This document shows, piece after piece, positions 8,267 through 17,370 of a stretch of DNA of 40,757 nucleotides (position 1 is the first letter of the stretch; every line of letters begins with the position of its first letter). The stretch comes from an uncultured Hellea sp. (lineage in GTDB: Bacteria > Pseudomonadota > Alphaproteobacteria > Caulobacterales > Maricaulaceae), in contig CAJQGR010000027.1 of the NCBI GenBank assembly GCA_905477785.1, positions 1 through 40,757 on the forward strand, in the 5' to 3' direction. Under the pieces are notes generated by a model that was given only the letters and a program-made list of their open reading frames with translations, did not search any database and was not told the origin of the DNA. The position numbers and the translations under genes were made by a program.

Positions 8267-9982
8267 ATGCTTAAAATTTTGAGCTCTATTTTGATATTAG
8301 GTTTATTTGGATTTGGTGAAATTACTTACCCCAAAAAAGAAAATATCACTATATATCCAGCACATAAAATCTTAACAGTTGATCAAGCAATGACTGAAGC
8401 CGAAGCAGTCGCTGTAAGTGAATATGGAAAAATTATTGCAATTGATACCTTTTACAACCTTAAAGACAGATTTCAAAACGCCGAAATAAATAATAATTTT
8501 AGAAATAAAGTGATTATACCCGGTCTTATAGATCCACATGTTCATATGACCCTAGGTGCTATGATGTATGGTCTAGACTTTATCCCGCCTTGGGAAATGG
8601 AAACCCCATCTGGAATAGTTAAGGGTATCTCAAATAAGCACGATTTACTAAAAAGAATCACTGAATTAGAAAAAAATTCACAAGATGGCCCCCTCATATT
8701 ATATGGCTATCATAATCTAGTTCAGGGCGAACTCTCACGAGATGACTTAGATAAAATTTCAAAATCTCGACCTATATTTATTTGGCACTATTCTGGCCAT
8801 GACTTTTATCTAAATTCTGCCGCTATTAAAAAATCAGATCTCTCAAAAAAACTCGCAAATCAATTCGATGGCATAGGCTTGAATGAAAAGGGAGAACTAA
8901 ATGGAAGAGTTTATGAAGATGCAGCTTTATATTTATTTAAAACATTAGCTCCAGAACTAATGTCTTCGTCCCATATTAAAAAAGGATGGGAGGGCTATGA
9001 AAGCATTCTATCAAGGTCAGGAGTAACCTCAGTCGCAGAAATGGGGTATGGTATTTTTGGAACTCAAATAGAAGATATTTTTACAAGTAATTTTTACACA
9101 AAAGAAGATCATTACCGCCTTTTTCAAATACCTGAACATAGAGCATTTGAAAAAGAATTTGGCCAGAACAAAATAAAAAAAATAGTCAAACTTAGCAAAG
9201 AAAAAACCAGAAGTGCTAAAGTTTTAAAACAAGTGAAACTATTTACTGATGCAGCATTTTATTCTCAAACAATGAAGATGCTGGAACCTGGTTACATAGG
9301 AGGTCAAAGCAAAGGAAAAACAGGATTACTAGTTACTGATCCAAATATATTAACTAGAACGATTAAAGAATACTGGGATGAAGGTATTGATATTCATATC
9401 CATTCTAATGGAGACGCAGCTCAAGATGTTACTCTCGAGGCATTCGAAAAACAAAAAGAAGGAAAACTAGGTCAGCGTTTCATAATAGAGCATGGAGGTC
9501 TATTTTTACCAGAACAGATATCCAAAGCAGCAAGATTAGGGGTAGGCCTATCAGTAGCTTCCCATTATGTAAAATATATGGGAGATGATTATAAGGATGC
9601 TATAGGCAATAAAACACAATATATCACACCTCTTGCCTCCGCATTTAGTGCTGGTATTCACACGACATTACACTCAGATGCGCCGCTAGCACCTCCACAA
9701 CCACTGGTTGCGGCTAGCGCCCACATAACTAGGAAAACAAGACAAGGCAATATAAGCAATCCAAAAGAAAGAATTACTCCAATACAGGCTCTAAAAGCAA
9801 TTACAATAGAGGCGGCTTGGTCTTTAGGTCTAGACAAAGAGATCGGATCAATTGAAGTAGGTAAGAAAGCAGATTTCACCATCTTAGATAAGAATCCACT
9901 AACAACAGAACCAGAGGAATGGCCAAATATCATAATTCATGGGACATTTGTGGATGGAGTATTCAAAAAAAATGTGTATTAA
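8267..9982 (+). CDS. Amidohydrolase, YtcJ-like (Amidohydro_3), probably exported
   Basis: Metal-dependent hydrolase of the amidohydrolase superfamily, of the type annotated YtcJ or N-acyl amidase; the exact substrate cannot be read from sequence. The 571-residue protein starts with a hydrophobic segment (about residues 3-16) that resembles a signal peptide or anchor, although no clean cleavage motif is visible. The metal site begins with DPHVHM (His91 and His93). Later metal and active-site motifs are HIHSNGD, FIIEHGG and TLHSDAPLAP, in the usual order. The ATG has an AGAGGT ribosome site at 8255-8260. The transporter gene begins on the base after its stop codon, so the three genes to 12653 form one operon. 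Hydrolysis of amide- or ester-linked compounds in the periplasm is an inference. Confidence 0.8.
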   Translation: MLKILSSILILGLFGFGEITYPKKENITIYPAHKILTVDQAMTEAEAVAVSEYGKIIAIDTFYNLKDRFQNAEINNNFRNKVIIPGLIDPHVHMTLGAMMYGLDFIPPWEMETPSGIVKGISNKHDLLKRITELEKNSQDGPLILYGYHNLVQGELSRDDLDKISKSRPIFIWHYSGHDFYLNSAAIKKSDLSKKLANQFDGIGLNEKGELNGRVYEDAALYLFKTLAPELMSSSHIKKGWEGYESILSRSGVTSVAEMGYGIFGTQIEDIFTSNFYTKEDHYRLFQIPEHRAFEKEFGQNKIKKIVKLSKEKTRSAKVLKQVKLFTDAAFYSQTMKMLEPGYIGGQSKGKTGLLVTDPNILTRTIKEYWDEGIDIHIHSNGDAAQDVTLEAFEKQKEGKLGQRFIIEHGGLFLPEQISKAARLGVGLSVASHYVKYMGDDYKDAIGNKTQYITPLASAFSAGIHTTLHSDAPLAPPQPLVAASAHITRKTRQGNISNPKERITPIQALKAITIEAAWSLGLDKEIGSIEVGKKADFTILDKNPLTTEPEEWPNIIIHGTFVDGVFKKNVY

Positions 9983-10891
9983 ATGAATATATCCAACATC
10001 GATGAAATTAGATTTGAGCTTAGCAGCAGTTCTGAAATAGCACTTTCCGTGTCACTAGCAGTGATGATGTTTGCGGTGGCGCTAAGTTTAAAATTGGAGC
10101 ACTTTCGCTTTTTTAAAGAAAATCCAAAAGTATACTTTACTGGAGTAATATCCCAAATTATTTTTTTACCCGCTTTGACAGTTATCTTATGCTATCTCAC
10201 AAACCCACATCCTAGTGTAGCACTTGGGATGATTTTAATTTCCTGCTGTCCCGGCGGTAACGTGTCAAATTTATTATCAATGTTTGGAAGAGCTAATACC
10301 GCTTTATCCATTTCCTTAACTGCGACAAGTAGTTTAGCCGCAGCCTTTATAACACCTCTATCTATTATTTTTTGGTGCGGGCTTTATAGCCCCACACAAA
10401 ACCTGCTATCAGAAATAACTTTTGATAAATTAAACTTTTTATTCAATACATTCTTAATATTAGCGCTACCTCTACTTATAGGTGTAAGTCTACTTTATTT
10501 ATTTCCGAAGTTTGCAAAGAAAATCTATAATTCCGTATCGCTTATTTCTGCTATTTGCTTGCTACTAATTATAGTGTTCGCATTTATCGAATACTTTGAA
10601 GTTTTTTTACAAATTGGCATTAGCATAATAGTTTTAATTATTGTTCACAATACACTCGCATTTTTGCTTGGTTATATTTCTGGTTTGACAATAAATGCGA
10701 GTAAAGCCTCTGCTCGCTCACTTACTTTTGAAATAGGTATACAGAACTCAGGGCTAGGAATAGTAATTTTACTAACACAACTTGATGGAATAGGGGGTGC
10801 AGGTATAGTAGCAGGTTTATGGGGAATTTGGCACATAATTGCAGGGTTAATATTAGTAGGTTTTTTCAGATGGAAAGATAGTTATGTATGA
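9983..10891 (+). CDS. Bile acid:sodium symporter family (BASS/SBF) transporter
   Basis: Secondary transporter of the inner membrane, 302 residues with about nine to ten hydrophobic helices. Two family signatures are visible: the crossover-helix SCCPGGNVSN at about residues 88-97 and EIGIQNSGLG near residue 250. Members take up organic anions with sodium (bile acids, pantoate and keto acids in different branches). Here the substrate is unknown, but the flanking amidohydrolases suggest a carboxylate released by them. The ATG abuts the preceding stop with no clear ribosome site, implying translational coupling, and the last eight bases overlap the next gene. Confidence 0.88.
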   Translation: MNISNIDEIRFELSSSSEIALSVSLAVMMFAVALSLKLEHFRFFKENPKVYFTGVISQIIFLPALTVILCYLTNPHPSVALGMILISCCPGGNVSNLLSMFGRANTALSISLTATSSLAAAFITPLSIIFWCGLYSPTQNLLSEITFDKLNFLFNTFLILALPLLIGVSLLYLFPKFAKKIYNSVSLISAICLLLIIVFAFIEYFEVFLQIGISIIVLIIVHNTLAFLLGYISGLTINASKASARSLTFEIGIQNSGLGIVILLTQLDGIGGAGIVAGLWGIWHIIAGLILVGFFRWKDSYV

Positions 10892-12653
10892 TCTTAAAAT
10901 AATTGGTGGGTTAATTTTTGATGGAAAAGGAAATAAACCATTCAAAGCGGATATCGCCATCCAAGATGGTATTATTATTGAAGTCGGTGAATGTAAGTTA
11001 GATTCCAAAGAAAAAATAATTGCTAATAACTACATAATTACTCCTGGATTTATAGACCTACATACGCATTATGATGGTCAAATTTCATGGGACGAAGAGC
11101 TTAAACCGTCAGTAAACCATGGAGTAACAACTGCTATTTTAGGTAACTGTGGGGTAGGTTTTGCCCCCTGCAGAGAAAGTGATAGATCTAAACTCATAAA
11201 CTTAATGGAAGGAGTTGAAGATATTCCGGGAACTGCTCTTCATGAAGGCATAACTTGGGAATGGGAAACATTTCCTGAATACATGAATGCTATAGATGCC
11301 TTGCCACATACCATTGATTTTGCAGTTATGGTGCCACATGATCCATTACGAGTTTATGTCATGGGTGAAAGAGCAGTCTCTAACGAACCCGCAACAAAGA
11401 TTGATATATCTCAAATGAAACAGCTAACAAGAGATGCGCTTGAAGCAGGGGCTATCGGTTTTTCAATTGGCCGTAGTGATTTTCACAAAAGCTCTAAAGG
11501 TGAATGGACGCCTGGTTCGGAAGCTGGAAAAAGCGAACTAATTGGAATTGCATCTGCATTTAGAGGATTAAAGCATGGGGTGCTACAAGCCGTGAATGAC
11601 TTCGACATGTTAAGGCCAGAGGATAATTTTGATAAAGAATTTGACCTAATGAAAGATTTTTTTATGGCTGCACCCAATCACAAAGGATCAATATCATTGA
11701 TGGAAAGGGATTTTGCCCCTGATGACTGGAGGCATATAATAAAACGTACTGAAGAAATGAATAAAAATGGTTCGGATATTTATTTTCAAGTAGCACCAAG
11801 AGCGATTGGCTCCTTTGCTGGCCTAGATTGCACATTTCATCCATTAATGGCGTTTCCAAGTTATATTGCGATAAGCGATAAAACTTTATCCGAAAGGGTT
11901 GCTATTTTACGTAAAACTGACTTTAGAGATAAACTATTAGCAGAAACACCTCAAAAGCTTTCAGGTAAAAATAGCTCTGTACCTCCAATGATTGACTTAA
12001 TAATAGAAAATTTTGAACAGATAGCAGAGAAACAATTTAAATTAAATTATGAAGGCTATGTTGATTACGAACAACAACCTAAAAACTCAATTGCGTCATT
12101 AGCAAGAAAAAACAATTTGAGCGTATGGGAGCAAGTATATAATATGCTATTGGAAAACAACGGCAAAGCTTTAATTTATTATCCAGTCTATAACTATTAT
12201 GAAATGAACTATAGTAATGTATTAAAAATGATGAGGCATCCAAAATCACTTATGGGATTGTCGGATAGCGGTGCACATGTAGGAACTATATGTGATGCAA
12301 GCTTTTCAACTTACTTATTATCACACTGGACTAGAGATAGAATTGCTAATGGACTTCAAGGAATTGATCTGTCTAAAGCCATTATGATGCTAACTTCAAA
12401 GATCGCAAATTATCTAAACCTTGATGACAGAGGAGTTATCGAGATCGGAAAACGGGCTGACCTGAATGTTATTGATTACAAAAATTTGGCTCTTGGTATG
12501 CCAAAGATGGTCGCAGATTTACCTACAGGAAGTCAAAGACTTCTCCAAAGCGTCAAAGGATATAAATACACAATCGTTAAAGGTCAAAAAGTTATTATTA
12601 ATGATAAACTAACCAATGCAAGACCTGGAAGGCTAATAAGAGCAGGAAGATAG
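10884..12653 (+). CDS. N-acyl-D-amino-acid deacylase (D-aminoacylase) family protein
   Basis: Cytoplasmic zinc amidohydrolase, 589 residues, without a signal peptide. The start is typical of the family (a beta-rich [12 protein letters not shown] segment). The metal-site HTHYDGQ motif has His60 and His62; GNCGVGFAP supplies Cys89, the position of the unusual cysteine zinc ligand in D-aminoacylases; and SDSGAHVG lies near residue 460, followed by a C-terminal beta domain. Characterised relatives hydrolyse N-acyl-D-amino acids to D-amino acid and carboxylate, but close relatives have other amide substrates, so the exact specificity is open. It overlaps the transporter gene by eight bases and ends five bases from the convergent amidase gene. 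It may deacylate the compound imported by its neighbour. Confidence 0.85.
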   Translation: MYDLKIIGGLIFDGKGNKPFKADIAIQDGIIIEVGECKLDSKEKIIANNYIITPGFIDLHTHYDGQISWDEELKPSVNHGVTTAILGNCGVGFAPCRESDRSKLINLMEGVEDIPGTALHEGITWEWETFPEYMNAIDALPHTIDFAVMVPHDPLRVYVMGERAVSNEPATKIDISQMKQLTRDALEAGAIGFSIGRSDFHKSSKGEWTPGSEAGKSELIGIASAFRGLKHGVLQAVNDFDMLRPEDNFDKEFDLMKDFFMAAPNHKGSISLMERDFAPDDWRHIIKRTEEMNKNGSDIYFQVAPRAIGSFAGLDCTFHPLMAFPSYIAISDKTLSERVAILRKTDFRDKLLAETPQKLSGKNSSVPPMIDLIIENFEQIAEKQFKLNYEGYVDYEQQPKNSIASLARKNNLSVWEQVYNMLLENNGKALIYYPVYNYYEMNYSNVLKMMRHPKSLMGLSDSGAHVGTICDASFSTYLLSHWTRDRIANGLQGIDLSKAIMMLTSKIANYLNLDDRGVIEIGKRADLNVIDYKNLALGMPKMVADLPTGSQRLLQSVKGYKYTIVKGQKVIINDKLTNARPGRLIRAGR

Positions 12654-12658
12654 AAAAA

Positions 12659-13393
12659 TTAGATTTCTAGTAGACTTTTTATAATCTCCATTGTCATAAT
12701 ATCTAAAATTCCGTCCACTTGATCTTGGCGGTATCTTCTTTGAACGGCTAAAATGATATCAACTGTGTTCTGATCCATAACTCCAGTGATATATGCAGAA
12801 TAACCCAACTTAGCTAAACCTTGCTGAACAATAGATATACCCCTATCTCTATCATTTAATTCAAATAAAACTCTACGGTCATTTGTCTTTACAATGGGCC
12901 ATTTTCCTATGCCCTGCGATGCCATATACTGCCAAGGGAAGTGCTCGCCAGGATCCTTCTTTCTTGAAGGAGCGATATCACTATGACCAAGAAATTCCAG
13001 CTGTCCGTGTTGGTCAATTATTTTTTTTGATAAAGCAATTACTGCATTCATCTGTTTTTTTGGATATCGAGGTAACTCACCATCCAAATTCAAATAATTA
13101 TGACCACAATTTACAATTTCAATACCTATAGAGCAAGAGTTTATATTCTTCTCCCCCCGCCAACTCGAAACGCCAGCATGCCACGCACGCTTATGATCAG
13201 GTACCAAATGATGAATTTCACCATTTTCGAATACTAAATAATGAGAACTTACTTTAGATTTCACACTACAAAGTTTATCCAGCGCTTCCTTGGCAGTTTT
13301 CATACCTGTATAGTGAAGTATTAACAATGATATAGGCAAAGTCCTGTTATCGAAGTTAGGGCTATGAGATTGAATTATTCTTAAATCATCCAT
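12659..13393 (-). CDS. N-acetylmuramoyl-L-alanine amidase, Amidase_2 plus peptidoglycan-binding domain (AmpD/AmiD-like)
   Basis: Zinc amidase that cleaves the MurNAc-L-Ala bond of peptidoglycan fragments. Numbered from the ATG at 13393, the zinc ligands are His27 (LHYTG), His137 (GHSDIAP) and Asp147 (KKDPGEHFPW), with the IGIEIVN glutamate at 92. Residues about 180-244 look like a PG_binding_1 repeat (GLAKLGY...GVMDQNT...VQRRYRQ). There is no signal peptide, so it should be cytoplasmic as AmpD is, although E. coli AmpD lacks the binding domain and AmiD, which has it, is a lipoprotein. The start at 13393 is preferred because GGAAG lies a few bases upstream; longer readings overlap the neighbouring gene. 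Confidence 0.87.
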   Translation of the reverse strand: MDDLRIIQSHSPNFDNRTLPISLLILHYTGMKTAKEALDKLCSVKSKVSSHYLVFENGEIHHLVPDHKRAWHAGVSSWRGEKNINSCSIGIEIVNCGHNYLNLDGELPRYPKKQMNAVIALSKKIIDQHGQLEFLGHSDIAPSRKKDPGEHFPWQYMASQGIGKWPIVKTNDRRVLFELNDRDRGISIVQQGLAKLGYSAYITGVMDQNTVDIILAVQRRYRQDQVDGILDIMTMEIIKSLLEI

Positions 13394-13409
13394 TTTTTCT
13401 TCCATAAAC

Positions 13410-14267
13410 TTAATTAGGGCTTCTCTTAGCAATAACATAGACACAAGGTAAAATTAGAAAAGCACCTAAATAGTAGCGCAAATATATAATTTCCTCCAAA
13501 AATATAACGCCTAAAATGCATGCAAATAGAGTTTGAAGCAGTGTAAGGGGCACTACCATTGATACATCATACTTTTTTATTAAACCAAAATATTGCCCAT
13601 GCGCAAATACTGAAACAAAAACTGCTGCATAACTACCTGCAATGAGTAATTTCCATTTCGCAACTTCGTATGCATAGAATTGACCATCCTCGAAAATCAC
13701 TGATGTAAGTCCAGAAAACACGAATACTAAAACTGCCATCCATGCAACATATTGTTGCCATTCTACCTGCCCAACCCCTTTCATTAAAACTGAACCTACC
13801 GCTAAGGATAAATAAGCGCATATTATCCAAATTAACCCAATATCAAACTTTAGAGCATTAGGCTCATAAATCATTACAATAGTTCCAGTTAACGCCCCTA
13901 AAATAGCGAACAACCTTACGCGTCCAATCCTCTCATTTAAAAACATAACTGAAAGAATTGCAGCAAAAGGAATTAGCATATGTGATACTATTGAGCCACC
14001 AGAAGCTGGTGCAGTTTGCAAGCCAGTATATAAAAAGCCCAAATGAACTGGCCCAACAAACAAACAAACTAAAAAAAGCCTTTTCCAGCGCAAAGGAAAA
14101 GGTCTTAATAAAAAGGGAAACATTATTGATATAGCGAAACAACTTCTAATAAATGCGAGAAAAAAAGGAGGAATTGGTGCAGTTGATAAAGCCCATGCAC
14201 TAATGACGAAATTTCCTCCCCAGCAAAGGCAACACGATAATATAATTAAAAAATCAACGCTTCGCAT
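13410..14267 (-). CDS. EamA/DMT-family transporter
   Basis: Drug/metabolite transporter superfamily protein with ten predicted membrane helices arranged as two EamA repeats; about 285 residues from the ATG at 14267. The N-terminal CLCWGGNFVISAWAL stretch and the GALTGTIVMIYEP segment are typical of RhaT/EamA exporters. The substrate cannot be inferred. The first-half repeat ends near residue 135, and the second begins around GLIWIICAYLSLAVGSVLMKG. A TTG five codons upstream (14282) is possible, but neither start has a clear ribosome site. It lies just upstream of the amidase gene on the same strand and is probably co-transcribed with it. Confidence 0.85.
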   Translation of the reverse strand: MRSVDFLIILSCCLCWGGNFVISAWALSTAPIPPFFLAFIRSCFAISIMFPFLLRPFPLRWKRLFLVCLFVGPVHLGFLYTGLQTAPASGGSIVSHMLIPFAAILSVMFLNERIGRVRLFAILGALTGTIVMIYEPNALKFDIGLIWIICAYLSLAVGSVLMKGVGQVEWQQYVAWMAVLVFVFSGLTSVIFEDGQFYAYEVAKWKLLIAGSYAAVFVSVFAHGQYFGLIKKYDVSMVVPLTLLQTLFACILGVIFLEEIIYLRYYLGAFLILPCVYVIAKRSPN

Positions 14268-14302
14268 GTGATTGCATAACAAGGAGCATTAATTGGTCAG
14301 AA

Positions 14303-14656
14303 CTAATCTTCAACTGACCACCCATCAGGCGTATTATGAGCATCAATTATTGGGCCTACTGAAGCATTTAAATCCTCAGTTTTTTTGGTTTTTTCTGTTT
14401 TTACATTTGTTTTTCTCTGAGATGATTTATTAAATCTAAAAAGGGGAAAATAGCTTTCTGATAATTTTGAGCGTAACCAGAAATAACTAAAAATTATTAA
14501 TCCAATCAATAACAAGCATACCAATGCAAAGAAAACAAAAGAAGCTAGAAAAATAGTTAAAGAAACGCTTACTATTAATGCCAAAATAAATAAAATATTT
14601 TTTACTACACGTGAGAGAATAGTATTTTGACTCATTATGTTTTTAATAAATTCCAT
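14303..14656 (-). CDS. Small two-helix membrane protein, function unknown
   Basis: I do not recognise a named family. The 117-residue product has a short N-terminus, two closely spaced hydrophobic helices (about residues 19-42 and 44-62), then a basic, Lys/Thr-rich linker and a short acidic-aromatic tail, DGWSVED, at the extreme C-terminus. The tail would face the cytoplasm by the positive-inside rule, since basic residues follow the second helix. An internal ATG seven codons in (14635) is an alternative start. It sits between the TerB/J-domain gene and the EamA gene on the same strand. Regular codon usage and the intact frame suggest a real gene. Confidence 0.65.
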   Translation of the reverse strand: MEFIKNIMSQNTILSRVVKNILFILALIVSVSLTIFLASFVFFALVCLLLIGLIIFSYFWLRSKLSESYFPLFRFNKSSQRKTNVKTEKTKKTEDLNASVGPIIDAHNTPDGWSVED

Positions 14657-14721
14657 GCTTATTACTTTGTTATGCTACACTCAAAGGTCAATAGAAAGAA
14701 TAAAAGAATACATTAAATTAA

Positions 14722-15402
14722 TTAATCGTCACTCCGCTGAGAAAGAATTTCTGAATATGCTTTATTGACCATTGCCATTTTATGGTTTGCTAAGCCAACC
14801 AATTCAATAGGTAGTCCACGAGCCATCATTGTATCAGGGTGGCAAGCTGATGCCATGCGCCTGTATGCACTTTTTAGTTCCAAATCTGATATAGACTCAT
14901 CAATACCTAAAATTAAATAGGGATCATCCGCTGCCCTTCCCAAATGAGTTGCCTTTATGCGGCTAAAGTCACTATCTGATAAACCAAACTCACTAGCAAC
15001 ACGCTCTAAAAAAGATATTTCAGAACTCATAACCATACCATCAGCCATAGCAATATGAAACAAACCATCAAGTACGCCTTCAAGAATTGATGGATTAAAC
15101 CTAAATCGTTTATAAATTATTTTAGCATATTTTTCATAACCTAATGTTGATTGACGGGCTAAATTAAAAAAGCGCGCTATTGTTTCTTCATTTTCAGGAC
15201 TTGCTTGAAAAACTTTTTTAAAAGCATCAACTTCACTCTTACTAACAGAGCCATCAGCTTTTGCCATCTTAGCGCCAAGAGCCACTAATGCGGCTACCAC
15301 ACTAGCCTCATCTATACTGTCAGGACAGCCGTCACGATGACTTACAACCTGAGGCCCAAAAAGTTTAGCCCCCGCATAAAATATTTTTTGCCAAATATTC
15401 AT
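14722..15402 (-). CDS. TerB-like plus C-terminal J-domain protein (DjlA-like)
   Basis: Probable co-chaperone of DnaK, 226 residues. Residues about 25-140 are a helical TerB/DjlA-type domain with the acidic SIDEASVVAALVALGAKMAK and AMADGMVMSSEISFLE repeats. The C-terminal domain, from DPYLILGI at about residue 154, is a J domain with the essential HPD tripeptide at 188-190. E. coli DjlA has an N-terminal transmembrane helix that is not obvious here: the N-terminus (IWQKIFYAGAKLFG) is amphipathic rather than strongly hydrophobic. This short soluble layout is common in alphaproteobacteria. It is downstream of ettA on the same strand. Confidence 0.85.
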   Translation of the reverse strand: MNIWQKIFYAGAKLFGPQVVSHRDGCPDSIDEASVVAALVALGAKMAKADGSVSKSEVDAFKKVFQASPENEETIARFFNLARQSTLGYEKYAKIIYKRFRFNPSILEGVLDGLFHIAMADGMVMSSEISFLERVASEFGLSDSDFSRIKATHLGRAADDPYLILGIDESISDLELKSAYRRMASACHPDTMMARGLPIELVGLANHKMAMVNKAYSEILSQRSDD

Positions 15403-15473
15403 AGTCTAATTTTGCCCTAATGCAGTAATTCCATCAAGCGCAGAAATAAAAATAAATAAAATATTAAGCGTTA

Positions 15474-17132
15474 CTATCTATCAAACTTAACAAATTTAAG
15501 TTTTTTAGGCATATCTGCGTCCGGACCAAGTCTTCTTTTCTTATCTTCAATATAATCTGCAAAGTTACCCTCAAACCATTCCACATGGCTATCGCCCTCA
15601 TAAGCAAGTATATGCGTTGCAACGCGGTCAAGAAAAAATCTGTCATGTGAAATTACAACGGCACAACCTGGAAATTTTTCTAATGCAACCTCCAGGGAGG
15701 CTAAAGTCTCTCTATCTAAATCATTAGTAGGTTCATCCAAGAGTAAAAGGTTTGCTGGTCTGGTCAACATTTTAGCAAGATTCACGCGGTTTCTTTCTCC
15801 GCCTGAAAGCTGACCAACATTTTTTTGCTGATCTGTTCCCTTAAAGTTAAAGGCTCCAAGGTATGCCCTAGAGGGCACTTCTCTTTTACCAAGTTTTAAA
15901 ATATCTAACCCCTCAGATACTGCTTCCCATACATTTTTATTATTATCTAGAGCATCTCGATTTTGGTCCACGTAACCTAGCTCAACCGTTTGTCCAACTT
16001 TAAAGGTACCACTATCAGGCTTTTCTTCACCTGTAATCATTTTAAATAAGGTTGTTTTACCTGCACCATTCGGACCTATAACTCCAACGATTCCACCTCT
16101 TGGGAGTTTAAATGAAAGGTCCTTTATCAATAATTTATCCCCGAAGCCTTTTTTGATACTATTGGCTTCAACAACAATATTTCCTAGCCTTTCACCCATA
16201 GGTATTCGAATATCAGCATGGCTAACTACTTCATTATCAGCCTCATCTCTCAATTTTTCATAAGCTGATAACCTAGCTTTTGATTTACTTTGACGTGCTT
16301 TGGGATTAGAACGTACCCATTCCAATTCACGCTTTAATGCTTTTGTCTTCGAATCGTTTTCTCTACCCTCTTGGTCCATTCTTTTGGCTTTAGCAGCTAG
16401 CCATGATGAATAGTTACCTTCATGTGGATAAGCTTTTCCCCTATCAATTTCTAACGTCCAGTTGGTAATATTATCAAGAAAGTAACGGTCGTGAGTAATG
16501 AGTATTATAGCTCCAGAATACTTTACTAAGTAATTTTCTAACCAATTTACTGTCTCTGCATCTAAATGGTTAGTAGGTTCATCAAGTAGTAATAAATCGG
16601 GCTTTGATAATAAAAGCCTACATAATGCAACTCTTCTTGCTTCACCGCCGGAAAGGTTATTCACCGGACTTTCTTTTGGCGGGCAACGTAATGCCTGCAT
16701 AGCCATTTCAATTTTTGAGTCGATATCCCAAGCATCTCGACCATCAACTTCATCTTGAAGTTTAGTCATTTCATCCATTATTTCGTCTGAGTAATCTTCA
16801 GCCATCTTCATGGCAACTTCATTATATCTGTCAAATATTTGTTTATCCTGACATCCTTCGATAATATTTCCCCAAACATCTTTGTCGTGATTTAAACGAG
16901 GTTCTTGAGGAAGGTAGCCTACCCTTGTGCCTTCAGCAGCCCAGTGTTCTCCTGTTACTTCAGTATCATTTCCTGCCATTACTTTCATTAATGTAGACTT
17001 ACCAGCACCATTAACGCCGATTAATCCAATTTTGGCATCTGGATAAAAAGATAGGTGAACATTATCAAGAATTGTTTTGTTGCCAAACTTCTTTGTAAGG
17101 CCTTGCATGTGGTAACAGAATTGACGTGCCAA
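15474..17132 (-). CDS. ettA: Energy-dependent translational throttle protein EttA (ABC-F ATPase)
   Basis: Soluble ABC-F ATPase that binds the ribosomal E site and gates the first elongation steps according to the ATP/ADP ratio. It has 552 residues with two nucleotide-binding domains. Domain 1 has Walker A GVNGAGKST at about 39-47, LSGGEARR and LLLLDEPTNHLD. A basic linker/arm follows (EWVRSNPKARQSKSKARL). Domain 2 has GPNGAGKTT, LSGGERNR and LLLLDEPTNDLD. The length and the RQFCYHMQGLTK opening match EttA rather than Uup or YheS. The start is TTG at 17132-17130, with GGAG six bases upstream; the next in-frame ATG would cut into the first beta strand. Confidence 0.95.
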   Translation of the reverse strand: MARQFCYHMQGLTKKFGNKTILDNVHLSFYPDAKIGLIGVNGAGKSTLMKVMAGNDTEVTGEHWAAEGTRVGYLPQEPRLNHDKDVWGNIIEGCQDKQIFDRYNEVAMKMAEDYSDEIMDEMTKLQDEVDGRDAWDIDSKIEMAMQALRCPPKESPVNNLSGGEARRVALCRLLLSKPDLLLLDEPTNHLDAETVNWLENYLVKYSGAIILITHDRYFLDNITNWTLEIDRGKAYPHEGNYSSWLAAKAKRMDQEGRENDSKTKALKRELEWVRSNPKARQSKSKARLSAYEKLRDEADNEVVSHADIRIPMGERLGNIVVEANSIKKGFGDKLLIKDLSFKLPRGGIVGVIGPNGAGKTTLFKMITGEEKPDSGTFKVGQTVELGYVDQNRDALDNNKNVWEAVSEGLDILKLGKREVPSRAYLGAFNFKGTDQQKNVGQLSGGERNRVNLAKMLTRPANLLLLDEPTNDLDRETLASLEVALEKFPGCAVVISHDRFFLDRVATHILAYEGDSHVEWFEGNFADYIEDKKRRLGPDADMPKKLKFVKFDR

Positions 17133-17370
17133 CTTATGCTCCGTTTATGTTGTTTTTATAAAAAAGTAATCGCGATATGCGTTGAGTTCATTTTAAATGC
17201 AAGTACTAGTAATTAATTATTTGATTTACATTAAAACAATAAAAAGCTTGCCCCGCCTAAATGTTAAAACTAAATTATATTTTTTTTATAAGTGCAGGAA
17301 GTAAAAATAAAGTATCATTTTATTTTTACTCTTTAGCAATCAATTATATAAAAAAATATGAAAGAGATTT

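Noticed and set aside
17133-17370. tRNA or small RNA between ettA and the HAD gene
   Set aside because: No cloverleaf, no T-loop GTTCRANNC motif and no strong hairpin; only AT-rich sequence that probably holds divergent promoters.
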